Positions 54,862-63,750 of a DNA stretch of 64,000 bases are shown in pieces. A model generated the notes under the pieces. It had not been told where the DNA came from. It made no database searches and was given only the letters and a program-made list of their open reading frames with translations. Every line of letters starts with the position of its first letter. Position 1 is the stretch's first letter. Position numbers and translations under genes: made by a program. The stretch covers positions 6,634,001-6,698,000 of the forward strand of contig NZ_CP109467.1 in NCBI RefSeq assembly GCF_036227325.1, in the 5' to 3' direction. This stretch comes from Streptomyces sp. NBC_01465 (lineage in GTDB: Bacteria; Actinomycetota; Actinomycetes; Streptomycetales; Streptomycetaceae).

Positions 54862-57003
54862 TTACGCCGGAACGCTCGCTACCCCCTGCGCGAGGAACGG
54901 CTTCCCGTTCACCCGCTGCGAGACGCCCTCGCGGTCCAGGTACGGAGTGATTCCGCCCAGGTGGAAGGGCCAGCCCGCGCCGGTGATCAGGCAGAGGTCG
55001 ATGTCCTGGGCCTCGGCCACGACACCCTCGGCCAGCATCAGGCCGATCTCCTGCGCCACCGCGTCCAGGACACGGTCCCGCGTCTGCTCCTCGGTCAGTA
55101 CGGTGTCGCCCTGCTTGAGCAGCGCCGCGACCTCCGGGTCCAGCTCCGGCTTGGCTGGATTCTCGGCGGAGTAGACGTAGAAGCCGCGCTTGCCCGCCTT
55201 GACGACGGCGGCCAGGTTCTCCGAGACCGTGAAGCGGTCGGGGAAGGCGCGGTTCAGGGTCTCCGAGACATGCAGACCGATGGCCGGGCCGACCAGCTCG
55301 AGCAGCACCAGCGGCGACATCGGCAGGCCCAGCGGCTCGACCGCCTTCTCGGCGACCTCCACCGGGGTGCCCTCGTCGATGACGTTCTGGATCTCGCCCA
55401 TGAAGCGGGTGAGGATGCGGTTGACGACGAACGCCGGGGCGTCCTTCACCAGGACCGCCGTCTTCTTCAGCTTCCGCGCGACAGCGAACGCCGTGGCCAG
55501 CGCGGCGTCGTCGGTCTGCTCGCCGCGGACGATCTCAAGCAGCGGGAGGATCGCGACCGGGTTGAAGAAGTGGAAGCCGACGACCCGCTCGGGGTTCTTC
55601 AGCTTCGACGCCATCTCGGTGATCGAGAGGGACGAGGTGTTGGTGGCGAGGATCGCGTGCGCCGGGGCGACCGCCTCGACCTCCGCGAACACCTGCTGCT
55701 TGACGCCGATCTCCTCGAAGACGGCCTCGATGATGAAGTCGGCGTCGGAGAAGCCCTCGGCCTTGTCCAGAACACCGGTGACCAGGGCCTTCAGGCGGTT
55801 GGCCTTGTCCTGGTTGATACGGGACTTCAGCAGCAGCTTGTCGATCTCGCCGTGGACGTAACCGACGCCCTTGTCGACTCGCGCCTGGTCGATGTCCGTG
55901 AGGACGACCGGGACCTCCAGGCGGCGCAGGAAGAGCAGCGCGAGCTGCGAGGCCATCAGGCCCGCGCCCACGACGCCCACCTTCGTCACCGGACGCGCCA
56001 GGTTCTTGTCCGGCGCACCCGCCGGGCGCTTGGCGCGCTTCTGTACGAGGTTGAACGCGTAGATGCCGCTGCGGAGTTCCCCGCCCATGATCAGGTCCGC
56101 GAGGGCCTGGTCCTCGGCGTCGAAGCCGGCCTGCAGGTCACCGCTCTTGGCGGCGGCGATGATGTCCAGCGCGCGGTACGCGGCCGGGGCGGCGCCGTGC
56201 ACCTTGGAGTCGGCGACGAAGCGGCCCTTGGCGACGGCCTGGTCCCAGGCCTCGCCGCGGTCGATCTCGGGGCGCTCGACCTTCACGTCGCCCTTGAGGA
56301 CGTTCGCCGTCCAGATCAGCGACTGCTCCAGGAAGTCCGCGCCCTCGAAGATCGCGTCCGCGATCCCGAGCTCGAAGACCTGCTTGCCCTTGAGCTGACG
56401 GTTCTGGCTGAGCGAGTTCTCGATGATCACCGAGACCGCGCGCTCCGCGCCGATCAGGTTCGGCAGCAGGGCGCAGCCGCCCCAGCCGGGGACCAGACCG
56501 AGGAAGACCTCGGGCAGCGAGAAGGCGGGCAGCGCCTTGGAGACGGTGCGGTAGCTGCAGTGCAGACCGACCTCGACACCGCCGCCCATCGCGGCACCGT
56601 TGTAGTACGCGAAGGTCGGCACGGCCAGGCCCGCGAGGCGCTTGAAGACCTCGTGGCCGCCCTTGCCGATGGCCAGCGCGTCCTCGTGGTTCTTGAGGAG
56701 CTCGACGCCCTTGAGGTCGGCGCCGACGGCGAAGATGAACGGCTTGCCGGTGATACCGACACCGACGATCCCGCCCTCGGCCGCCTCCTTCTCCACCTGG
56801 GTGATGGCGAGGTCCAGGTTCGCGAGCGAGCCCGGGCCGAAGGTGGTCGGCTTGGTGTGGTCGAAGCCGTTGTCCAGCGTGATCAGCGCGAACTTGCCCG
56901 CGCCGTACGGCAGATCGAGGTGGCGTACGTGCGCCGACGTGACGACCTCACCGGGGAACAGCTCGGCCGCGCCCTTCAGAAGCTCAGCGGTGGTGGTGCT
57001 CAC
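54862..57003 (-). CDS. fadB: Fatty-acid oxidation complex alpha subunit (FadB/FadJ-like)
   Basis: 713 residues. Two activities in one chain: enoyl-CoA hydratase (about 1-190, GAAMGGGVEVGLHC region) and 3-hydroxyacyl-CoA dehydrogenase (about 330-713; NAD motif GVVGAGLMASQLALLF, then VFEEIGVKQQVFAEVE and GFHFFNPV). Performs two middle steps of beta-oxidation with the FadA thiolase encoded just upstream. GTG 57003 overlaps the fadA stop by 4 bases (GTGA). Confidence 0.96.
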   Translation of the reverse strand: MSTTTAELLKGAAELFPGEVVTSAHVRHLDLPYGAGKFALITLDNGFDHTKPTTFGPGSLANLDLAITQVEKEAAEGGIVGVGITGKPFIFAVGADLKGVELLKNHEDALAIGKGGHEVFKRLAGLAVPTFAYYNGAAMGGGVEVGLHCSYRTVSKALPAFSLPEVFLGLVPGWGGCALLPNLIGAERAVSVIIENSLSQNRQLKGKQVFELGIADAIFEGADFLEQSLIWTANVLKGDVKVERPEIDRGEAWDQAVAKGRFVADSKVHGAAPAAYRALDIIAAAKSGDLQAGFDAEDQALADLIMGGELRSGIYAFNLVQKRAKRPAGAPDKNLARPVTKVGVVGAGLMASQLALLFLRRLEVPVVLTDIDQARVDKGVGYVHGEIDKLLLKSRINQDKANRLKALVTGVLDKAEGFSDADFIIEAVFEEIGVKQQVFAEVEAVAPAHAILATNTSSLSITEMASKLKNPERVVGFHFFNPVAILPLLEIVRGEQTDDAALATAFAVARKLKKTAVLVKDAPAFVVNRILTRFMGEIQNVIDEGTPVEVAEKAVEPLGLPMSPLVLLELVGPAIGLHVSETLNRAFPDRFTVSENLAAVVKAGKRGFYVYSAENPAKPELDPEVAALLKQGDTVLTEEQTRDRVLDAVAQEIGLMLAEGVVAEAQDIDLCLITGAGWPFHLGGITPYLDREGVSQRVNGKPFLAQGVASVPA

Positions 57004-58226
57004 TTGTCGCCTCCGGCGTCCTTGTGGTGCGGGTTCTCCCAGATGACCGTGGCGCCCATGCCGAAGCCGACACACATCGTGGTCAGGCCGTAGCGGACCT
57101 CGGGCTGCTCCTCGAACTGCCGCGCCAGCTGCGTCATCAGACGCACACCGGAGGAGGCGAGGGGGTGGCCGTAGGCGATGGCGCCGCCGTACTGGTTGAC
57201 GCGCGCGTCGTCGTCCGCGATGCCGTAGTGCTCAAGGAAGGCGAGCACCTGGACCGCGAAGGCCTCGTTGATCTCGAAGAGGTTGATGTCCTCGATGGAG
57301 AGGCCGGCCTTGGCGAGGGCCTTCTCGGTGGCGGGGATCGGGCCGTAGCCCATGACCTCCGGCTCGACGCCCGTGAAGGCGTAGGAGACGAGGCGCATCT
57401 TCACCGGGAGGTTGTTCTCGCGGGCGAAGTCCTCGGAGGCGATGATCGAGGCGGTGGCACCGTCGTTGAGACCGGCGGCGTTGCCCGCGGTGACGCGTCC
57501 GTGGGTACGGAACGGCGTCTTCAGCCCGGCGAGCATCTCCAGGGTCGTGCCCGGACGCATCGGCTCGTCGGCGGTGACCAGGCCCCAGCCGGTCTCGCCC
57601 ACCTCGGCGTTGGTGTTGCGTACGGAGATCGGGACCAGGTCCTGCTGGATCTTCCCGTTCGAGTACGCCTTCGCCGCCTTCTCCTGCGAGCGCACGGCGT
57701 ACTCGTCGGCGCGCTGCTTGGTGATGGTCGGGTAGCGGTCGTGCAGGTTCTCGGCGGTCATGCCCATGAAGAGGGCGGACTCGTCGACGAGCTTCTCGCT
57801 CACGAACCGCGGGTTCGGGTCGACGCCCTCGCCCATGGGGTGACGGCCCATGTGCTCCACGCCACCGGCGATGACGGCGTCGTACGCACCGAAGGCGATC
57901 GAGCCCGCGAGGGACGTCACCGCGGTCAGCGCGCCCGCGCACATGCGGTCGATGGAGTAGCCGGGGACGGACTGCGGCAGACCGGCGAGGATGCCCGCGG
58001 TCCGGCCGAGCGTCAGACCCTGGTCGCCGATCTGCGTGGTGGCGGCGATGGCCACCTCGTCGATCTTCGCGGGGTCGAGGTCCGGGTTGCGGCGCAGCAG
58101 CTCCCGGATCGCCTTCACGACGAGATCGTCGGCCCGGGTCTCGTGGTAGATGCCCTTCGGGCCCGCCTTGCCGAACGGGGTGCGGACGCCGTCGACGAAG
58201 ACGACGTCCCGGATGGTACGAGGCAC
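57000..58226 (-). CDS. fadA: Acetyl-CoA C-acyltransferase (FadA-like thiolase)
   Basis: 408 residues. Thiolase that releases acetyl-CoA in the last step of beta-oxidation. Nucleophile Cys in IDRMCAGALTAV, the His in GHPLASSG and second Cys in TTMCVGFGMG are intact. GTG 58226 with GGAGGAG upstream; sequence before it is not protein-like. Operon with fadB. Confidence 0.96.
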   Translation of the reverse strand: MPRTIRDVVFVDGVRTPFGKAGPKGIYHETRADDLVVKAIRELLRRNPDLDPAKIDEVAIAATTQIGDQGLTLGRTAGILAGLPQSVPGYSIDRMCAGALTAVTSLAGSIAFGAYDAVIAGGVEHMGRHPMGEGVDPNPRFVSEKLVDESALFMGMTAENLHDRYPTITKQRADEYAVRSQEKAAKAYSNGKIQQDLVPISVRNTNAEVGETGWGLVTADEPMRPGTTLEMLAGLKTPFRTHGRVTAGNAAGLNDGATASIIASEDFARENNLPVKMRLVSYAFTGVEPEVMGYGPIPATEKALAKAGLSIEDINLFEINEAFAVQVLAFLEHYGIADDDARVNQYGGAIAYGHPLASSGVRLMTQLARQFEEQPEVRYGLTTMCVGFGMGATVIWENPHHKDAGGDK

Positions 58227-58358
58227 GATGGCTCTCCTCCAGGGTGCGGGATGGCACAGCTGCTGCGGGCACGACGGGGTCGTGGTCCGCATACGGCCAT
58301 GCTACCCACGGGTAACCAAACTGCCCAGCCTTCACGGCAGGAGCGGCGAAGGTCACAT

Positions 58359-58404
58359 GACGAGGGCGGGCCACAGCATCCCGATGCCGTGGCCCGCCCT
58401 CGTC
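58359..58404. terminator. Terminator downstream of rnd
   Basis: GACGAGGGCGGGCCACAGC to 58380 pairs with the strand ending at 58404 (22 positions, one mismatch), very short loop. It lies 15 bases after the RNase D gene on its strand and also ahead of the fadA promoter. Confidence 0.82.
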
Positions 58405-58418
58405 GTACGAACCGGAAG

Positions 58419-59702
58419 TCAGCCCTGCGCCGGTGCGGCCTGGAGCGCCGTCACCAGCAGCGGCGCGACCTGACCGATCTGCCACTTGCGCGCTCCGAGC
58501 CCGGCAAGAACGGCCGAGATCTTTTCCTCGGTGCGCTCCCTCGGCGGCTCCCAGCACACCCGGCGCACCGTGTCCGGCGTCATCAGGTTCTCCTGCGGCA
58601 TGTTCAGCTCCTCGGCCAGCGCCGACACCGCCGTACGCGCAGCCGAGAGCCGTGCCGCGGCCGCCGGGTCCTTGTCCGCCCAGGCGCGCGGCGGCGGCGG
58701 ACCCGCCACCTGCGTCCCCGGCTGCGGGAGTTCGTTGTCGGGCAGGGCCTTGGCCCGGTCGACCGCGGACTGCCACTGATCCAGCGCGCGCCGGCCCATC
58801 CGGTGACCGAACCCCGGCAGCGCGGTCAGCGCCGTCACATTGGCGGGCAGCGCGAGGGCCGCCTCCACGATCGCGCCGTCGCCGAGCACCTTCCCCGGCG
58901 ACACGTCACGCCGCTGGGCCACCGCGTCGCGCGCGGTCCACAGCTCCCGTACGACGGCCATCTGACGGCGCCTGCGCACCTTGTGCATGCCCGACGTACG
59001 GCGCCAGGGGTCCTTGCGCGGCGGCGCGGGCGGCGCGGAGGCGATCGCGTCGAACTCCTCCAGGGCCCACTCCAGCTTGCCCTGCCGGTCCAGCTCCTTC
59101 TCCAGCGCGTCGCGCAGGTCGACGAGGAGCTCCACGTCGAGCGCGGCGTAGCGCAGCCAGGGGTCGGGGAGCGGTCGCGTCGACCAGTCGACGGCGGAGT
59201 GGCCCTTCTCCAGTGCGTAGCCCAGTACGTTCTCGACCATCGCGCCGAGTCCGACCCGCGGGAACCCGGCGAGCCTCCCGGCCAGCTCGGTGTCGAAGAT
59301 CCGCGTCGGGACCATGCCTATTTCGCGCAGACACGGAAGGTCCTGGGTCGCGGCGTGCAGCACCCACTCGGCGTCCGCGATCGCCTCGCCCAGACCGGAC
59401 AGGTCCGGGCAGCCGACCGGATCGATCAGCGCGGAGCCCGCGCCCTCGCGGCGGAGCTGGACGAGATAGGCGCGCTGTCCGTAGCGGTAGCCGGACGCAC
59501 GCTCGGCGTCGACGGCGACGGGGCCCGTGCCCGCGGCGAAGGCCGCGATCACTTCGGCGAGCGCGTCATCGGTGGCGGTTACAGGCGGAATGCCCTCGCG
59601 GGGCTCCAGCAAGGGAATCGGCGCCGAATCGACGTCGTCGGGGGGAGCGCCCCCCGTGGTGCGCAGTGCTGTCTCTGCTGCGGTCTCTTGGGCGTCGGTC
59701 AC
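58419..59702 (-). CDS. rnd: Ribonuclease D
   Basis: 427 residues. 3'-5' exoribonuclease of the DEDD family: first Asp/Glu in VAVDAERASGYRYGQ, Asp in VLHAATQDLPCL, Tyr/Asp in LRYAALDVELLVDLRDALEK. HRDC domain about 215-300 (AVVRELWTARDAVAQ). The first 35 residues are an extra acidic/Thr-rich tail. GTG 59702. Processes tRNA and other RNA ends. Confidence 0.95.
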   Translation of the reverse strand: MTDAQETAAETALRTTGGAPPDDVDSAPIPLLEPREGIPPVTATDDALAEVIAAFAAGTGPVAVDAERASGYRYGQRAYLVQLRREGAGSALIDPVGCPDLSGLGEAIADAEWVLHAATQDLPCLREIGMVPTRIFDTELAGRLAGFPRVGLGAMVENVLGYALEKGHSAVDWSTRPLPDPWLRYAALDVELLVDLRDALEKELDRQGKLEWALEEFDAIASAPPAPPRKDPWRRTSGMHKVRRRRQMAVVRELWTARDAVAQRRDVSPGKVLGDGAIVEAALALPANVTALTALPGFGHRMGRRALDQWQSAVDRAKALPDNELPQPGTQVAGPPPPRAWADKDPAAAARLSAARTAVSALAEELNMPQENLMTPDTVRRVCWEPPRERTEEKISAVLAGLGARKWQIGQVAPLLVTALQAAPAQG

Positions 59703-59728
59703 CTGTCAAGGGTATCTGTGAACGCACG

Positions 59729-59762
59729 GGGCCCGTCGACGGAACGTTCCGTCGACGGGCCC
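59729..59762. terminator. Perfect 34-base palindrome after the response regulator gene
   Basis: Two 17-base arms (59729-59745 and 59746-59762) with no spacer, GGGCCCGTCGACGGAAC and its complement. As RNA it forms a very stable hairpin; 18 bases past the response regulator stop and 26 before the rnd start. Most likely a terminator, though a protein-binding role is not excluded. Confidence 0.78.
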
Positions 59763-59780
59763 AGAGGGTGTGTAAATCGG

Positions 59781-60443
59781 TCAGTGGATGATTCCGGTAC
59801 GGAGAGCCACCGCGACCATCCCGGCACGGTCGCCCGTGCCGAGCTTGCGTGCGATGCGGGCCAGGTGGCTCTTGACGGTCAGGGCGGAGAGCCCCATCGA
59901 GACGCCGATGGCCTTGTTGGACTGGCCTTCGGCGACGAGGCGGAGCACCTCGACCTCACGGCCCGACAGCTCGCGGTAACCGCCCGGGTGGCTCGGGGCG
60001 CCCGGGGGGCGGCGGTGCAGTCGGGCGGCGTTGGCGCCGATGGGTGCGGCGCCCGGGCGGGTCGGGTGCCCGACGTTTGTACGGGTGCCGGTGACTACGT
60101 AGCCCTTCACGCCGCCCGCGAGGGCATTGCGTACGGCACCGATGTCGTCGGCTGCGGAGAGGGCCAGGCCGTTCGGCCACCCCGCGGCTCGGGTCTCGGA
60201 CAGCAGGGTCAGCCCGGAACCGTCGGGCAGGTGGACGTCGGCAACGCAGATGTCGCGCGGGTTGCCGACGCGGGGACGCGCCTCCGCGATGGACGAGGCC
60301 TCGATGACGTCACGCACTCCGAGGGCCCACAGGTGGCGGGTGACGGTGGAGCGGACGCGAGGGTCGGCCACGACGACCATGGCCGTCGGCTTGTTCGGGC
60401 GGTAGGCGACCAGGCTTGCGGGCTGCTCGAGAAGAACGGACAC
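59781..60443 (-). CDS. Orphan NarL/LuxR-type response regulator
   Basis: 220 residues. Receiver domain about 20-125: one acidic residue at the first site (VVVADPRVR, normally two), phospho-acceptor Asp in ICVADVHLPDGSG, Ser in ALSAADD and Lys in GVKGYVV. A proline/arginine-rich linker (about 128-150) leads to a LuxR helix-turn-helix ELSGREVEVLRLVAEGQSNKAIGVSM (key: LVAEGQSNKAIG). No histidine kinase is near. GTG 60443 with AGGAGG upstream. The altered acidic pocket suggests weak or no phosphorylation. Confidence 0.9.
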   Translation of the reverse strand: MSVLLEQPASLVAYRPNKPTAMVVVADPRVRSTVTRHLWALGVRDVIEASSIAEARPRVGNPRDICVADVHLPDGSGLTLLSETRAAGWPNGLALSAADDIGAVRNALAGGVKGYVVTGTRTNVGHPTRPGAAPIGANAARLHRRPPGAPSHPGGYRELSGREVEVLRLVAEGQSNKAIGVSMGLSALTVKSHLARIARKLGTGDRAGMVAVALRTGIIH

Positions 60444-60595
60444 CAGGCCTCCTGGGGAGAAGAGTGGGGTGCTTGCGGGTCACTGTCCTCTTCGGCACCA
60501 ATTGGCCCAGGCTTTAGAGAAAGATCACGATTTGGTGAGTAACATTTCCGGCAATTCGGACGTGCGCGCGATTGTTCGAATCGCTCGGAGCTCGT

Positions 60596-61246
60596 TCAGA
60601 GGGTCTGCGGGCCGCGCCGCTGCGGCAGCGAGACCACTCCGGTGTCCACCGGACCGGCCGGCGGCAGCCCCCCGATCTGACAGAGCAGATCGCACCAGGC
60701 GGCCAGGTGGGAGGCGGCATCGGGCACCCCGCCCATCCCCTCGCGCGGGGTCCACGACGCCCGGATCTCGATCTGCGTGGCGGGTCTGCGCTCCGAGAGG
60801 CCGCCGAAGTAGTGCGACCCCGCGCGGGTGACCGTGCCGCTCGCCTCCCCGTACGAGAGACCGCGCGCCTCCAGCGCCCCGGTCAGCCACGACCAGCAGA
60901 CCTCGGGCAGCAGCGGATCCGCGGCCATCTCCGGCTCCAGCTCCGCCCGGACGAGCGTGACCAGGCGGAACGTGCCCTGCCAGGCGTCGTGTCCCGACGG
61001 GTCGTGCAGGAGTACGAGCCGGCCGTCGGCCAGATCGAGGTCGTCCTGGACGACCGCGGCCTCCAGTGCGTAGGCGTGCGGCGCGAGGCGTTTGGGTGCC
61101 TTGGTCGGGTCGATCTCCACCTCCGGGCGCAGGCGCGCCGACTGCAGAGCATCGACCGCCCGCTGAAAAGCGGGCGGGACGGGGTTCCCGTCCGCGCTGT
61201 CCGAACCGTCAGCGCCATCTGAAAATCGTCCTTGAGCCGCAGCCAT
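60596..61246 (-). CDS. DUF3000 protein
   Basis: 216 residues matching DUF3000, an actinobacterial family of unknown function usually beside hemE. Features: PPAFQRAVDALQSARLRPEVEI, KRLAPHAYALEAAV, GRLVLLHDPSGHDAWQGTFR and closing QRRGPQTL. No membrane segment. ATG 61246. Divergent from hemE, 68 bases apart, so possibly linked to tetrapyrrole synthesis. Confidence 0.92.
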   Translation of the reverse strand: MAAAQGRFSDGADGSDSADGNPVPPAFQRAVDALQSARLRPEVEIDPTKAPKRLAPHAYALEAAVVQDDLDLADGRLVLLHDPSGHDAWQGTFRLVTLVRAELEPEMAADPLLPEVCWSWLTGALEARGLSYGEASGTVTRAGSHYFGGLSERRPATQIEIRASWTPREGMGGVPDAASHLAAWCDLLCQIGGLPPAGPVDTGVVSLPQRRGPQTL

Positions 61247-61314
61247 GCGGGGAAGACTAGGCGGAACGAGGGCTTCGCACGGGGACAGACACCCGCCATG
61301 CGAAACTTCTGGAC

Positions 61315-62379
61315 GTGAGCGCCAACGACCGCCCCCAGGGCCAGCAGAGCAAGACGTACGACTCGCCTTTCATGAAGGCCTGCCGGCGGGAGGCCGTCGA
61401 ACACACGCCGGTCTGGTTCATGCGCCAGGCGGGGCGCTCGCTGCCCGAGTACCTGAAGGTGCGCGAGGGCATCCCGATGCTCGAGTCCTGCACGCGTCCC
61501 GAGTTGGTCGCCGAGATCACGATGCAGCCCGTACGCAGGCACAACGTGGACGCGGCGGTCTACTTCAGCGACATCGTGGTCCCGCTGAAGGCCATCGGCA
61601 TCGACCTCGACATCAAGCCGGGCGTCGGTCCCGTCATCGCCGATCCGATCCGTACGCGCGCCGATCTGGACCGTCTGCGGGATCTGACGCCGGAGGACGT
61701 CTCGTACGTCACCGAGGCGATCGGACTCCTGACCACCGAACTCGGCTCCACTCCGCTCATCGGATTCGCGGGCGCACCTTTCACTCTCGCGAGCTACCTC
61801 GTGGAGGGCGGTCCCTCGCGCAACCACGAGCACACCAAGGCGCTGATGTACGGCGACCCGCAGCTCTGGGCCGACCTGCTCGACCGTCTCGCCGAGATCA
61901 CCTCCGCCTTCCTGAAGGTGCAGATCGAGGCGGGCGCGAGCGCCGTCCAGCTCTTCGACTCCTGGGTGGGCGCGCTGGCGCCCGCCGACTACCGGCGCTC
62001 GGTCCTTCCGGCCTCGGCGAAGGTCCTCGACTCGGTGGCCTCGTACGGCGTCCCGCGCATCCACTTCGGCGTCGGCACCGGTGAGCTGCTCGGGCTCATG
62101 GGCGAGGCCGGCGCGGACGTCGTCGGCGTCGACTGGCGCGTCCCGCTCGACGAGGCCGCGCGCCGGGTCGGGCCCGGCAAGGCGCTCCAGGGCAACCTCG
62201 ACCCGGCCGTCCTCTTCGCCTCGACCGAGGTGGTCGAGGCGAAGACCCGCGAGGTGCTTGACGCGGCAGCGGGTCTTGAGGGGCACATCTTCAACCTGGG
62301 CCACGGGGTCATGCCGAACATGGACCCCGAGGCGCTGACCCGGCTCGTCGAGTACGTGCACACGCAGACCGCGCGCTAG
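61315..62379 (+). CDS. hemE: Uroporphyrinogen decarboxylase
   Basis: 354 residues, full length. Removes four carboxyl groups of uroporphyrinogen III to give coproporphyrinogen III in haem synthesis. Signature WFMRQAGRSLPEYL contains the substrate-contacting Arg residues; LFDSWVGALAP and LGHGVMPNMDPE are conserved. GTG 61315. Its last 4 bases overlap the convergent flavoprotein gene. Confidence 0.98.
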   Translation: MSANDRPQGQQSKTYDSPFMKACRREAVEHTPVWFMRQAGRSLPEYLKVREGIPMLESCTRPELVAEITMQPVRRHNVDAAVYFSDIVVPLKAIGIDLDIKPGVGPVIADPIRTRADLDRLRDLTPEDVSYVTEAIGLLTTELGSTPLIGFAGAPFTLASYLVEGGPSRNHEHTKALMYGDPQLWADLLDRLAEITSAFLKVQIEAGASAVQLFDSWVGALAPADYRRSVLPASAKVLDSVASYGVPRIHFGVGTGELLGLMGEAGADVVGVDWRVPLDEAARRVGPGKALQGNLDPAVLFASTEVVEAKTREVLDAAAGLEGHIFNLGHGVMPNMDPEALTRLVEYVHTQTAR

Positions 62380-63734
62380 TCGGACCCCTTCACGGCCGCC
62401 GTCGCCTTGCGCGCGGCGACCAGGACCGGGTCCCACACCGGGGAGAACGGCGGGGCGTAGCCCAGGTCCAGGGCGGTCATCTGCTCCACCGTCATACGGG
62501 CGGTGAGCGCGACCGCCGCCACGTCCACCCGCTTCGCCGCCCCCTCGCGGCCCACGATCTGCACGCCGAGCAGCCGCCCCGTGCGGCGCTCGGCGAGCAT
62601 CTTCACCGTCATCAGGGCCGCACCCGGGTAGTAGCCGGACGTGTTCGTCGACTGGATCGTCACGGTCACGAACTGCAGGCCCGCCGCTCGGGCGTCCTTC
62701 TCGCGCAGGCCCGTGCGGCCGATCTCCAGGTCGCGGACCTTGGAGATCGCCGTACCGACCACGCCGGGGAAGATCCCGTACCCGCCGCCGACGTTCGAGC
62801 CGATGATCTGGCCGTGTTTGTTGGCGTGCGTGCCGAGCGCGATGTGGCGTTCGCTGCCCGAGACCAGGTCGTGCACCTCCACGCAGTCGCCGCCCGCCCA
62901 GATGTTCTCGTGGCCGCGCACACGCATGGAGAGGTCCGTGAGGAGGCCTCCGTGTGCGCCCAGCGGGAGTCCGGCCGCCCTGGCCAGCTCCGTCGCCGGC
63001 TCGACGCCGATGCCCAGGACCACGAGGTCCGCCGGGTACTCGGCCGCGTCCGTGGCGACCGCGCGCACCCGCCCCTCCTCGCCCGTGAGGATTTTCGTGA
63101 CCTCGGCGCCGGTGACCGTCGTGATGCCCATCGCCTCCATCGCCTCGCGGACGAGACGGCCCATGTCCGGGTCGAGCGTGGACATCGGCTCCGGCCCGCG
63201 GGTCAGGACCGTGACCTCGTAACCGTGGTTCAGGAGCGCCTCGGCCATCTCCACGCCGATGTAGCCCGCGCCGACGATCACCGCGCGCCGGCCGGCGGTC
63301 CGCTCCAGCGTCCCGAGCAGCGCCTGGCCGTCGTCGAGCGTGTGGACCCCGTGCACGCCCGGTGCGTCGATGCCGGGGAGCGGCGGGCGGATCGGGCGGG
63401 CGCCGGTCGCGATCACGAGTTTGTCGTACGCGGTCCAGCCGTCCCGGGTGCGGACCCGCTGCCCCGCCACGTCGATCTCCGTGACCTCCGTGTGCATCCG
63501 GAGATCGATCGCGCGCTCCCGGTGCTCCTCGGGCGTACGGGCGATCAGGTCGTCCCGCTCCGGGACCTCGCCGCCCACCCAGTACGGGATTCCGCAGGCC
63601 GAGAACGAGGTGAAACCGGAGCGCTCGAAGGCGATGATCTCCAACTCCTCGGGGCCCCTGAGCCTGCGGGCCTGCGATGCGGCGGACATGCCCGCCGCAT
63701 CGCCGCCGATGACCACCAGTCGTTCCGCCGCCAT
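62376..63734 (-). CDS. FAD-dependent pyridine nucleotide-disulphide oxidoreductase (CoA-disulphide reductase-like)
   Basis: 452 residues. FAD motif VVIGGDAAGMSAASQARR, active-site Cys in FSACGIPYWVGG, NAD motif AVIVGAGYIGVEMAEALLNHGYEV and the C-terminal dimer domain (GREGAAKRVDVAAVAL). The single Cys points to NADH oxidase/peroxidase or CoA-disulphide reductase rather than a classic two-Cys reductase. Contributes to thiol or oxygen homeostasis. ATG 63734. Confidence 0.93.
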   Translation of the reverse strand: MAAERLVVIGGDAAGMSAASQARRLRGPEELEIIAFERSGFTSFSACGIPYWVGGEVPERDDLIARTPEEHRERAIDLRMHTEVTEIDVAGQRVRTRDGWTAYDKLVIATGARPIRPPLPGIDAPGVHGVHTLDDGQALLGTLERTAGRRAVIVGAGYIGVEMAEALLNHGYEVTVLTRGPEPMSTLDPDMGRLVREAMEAMGITTVTGAEVTKILTGEEGRVRAVATDAAEYPADLVVLGIGVEPATELARAAGLPLGAHGGLLTDLSMRVRGHENIWAGGDCVEVHDLVSGSERHIALGTHANKHGQIIGSNVGGGYGIFPGVVGTAISKVRDLEIGRTGLREKDARAAGLQFVTVTIQSTNTSGYYPGAALMTVKMLAERRTGRLLGVQIVGREGAAKRVDVAAVALTARMTVEQMTALDLGYAPPFSPVWDPVLVAARKATAAVKGSD

Positions 63735-63750
63735 GCGTTGACCCCTCGTG

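Noticed and set aside
57024..60542. A 1172-codon frame antisense to fadA, rnd and the response regulator
   Set aside because: Spans several real genes and terminators; not coding.
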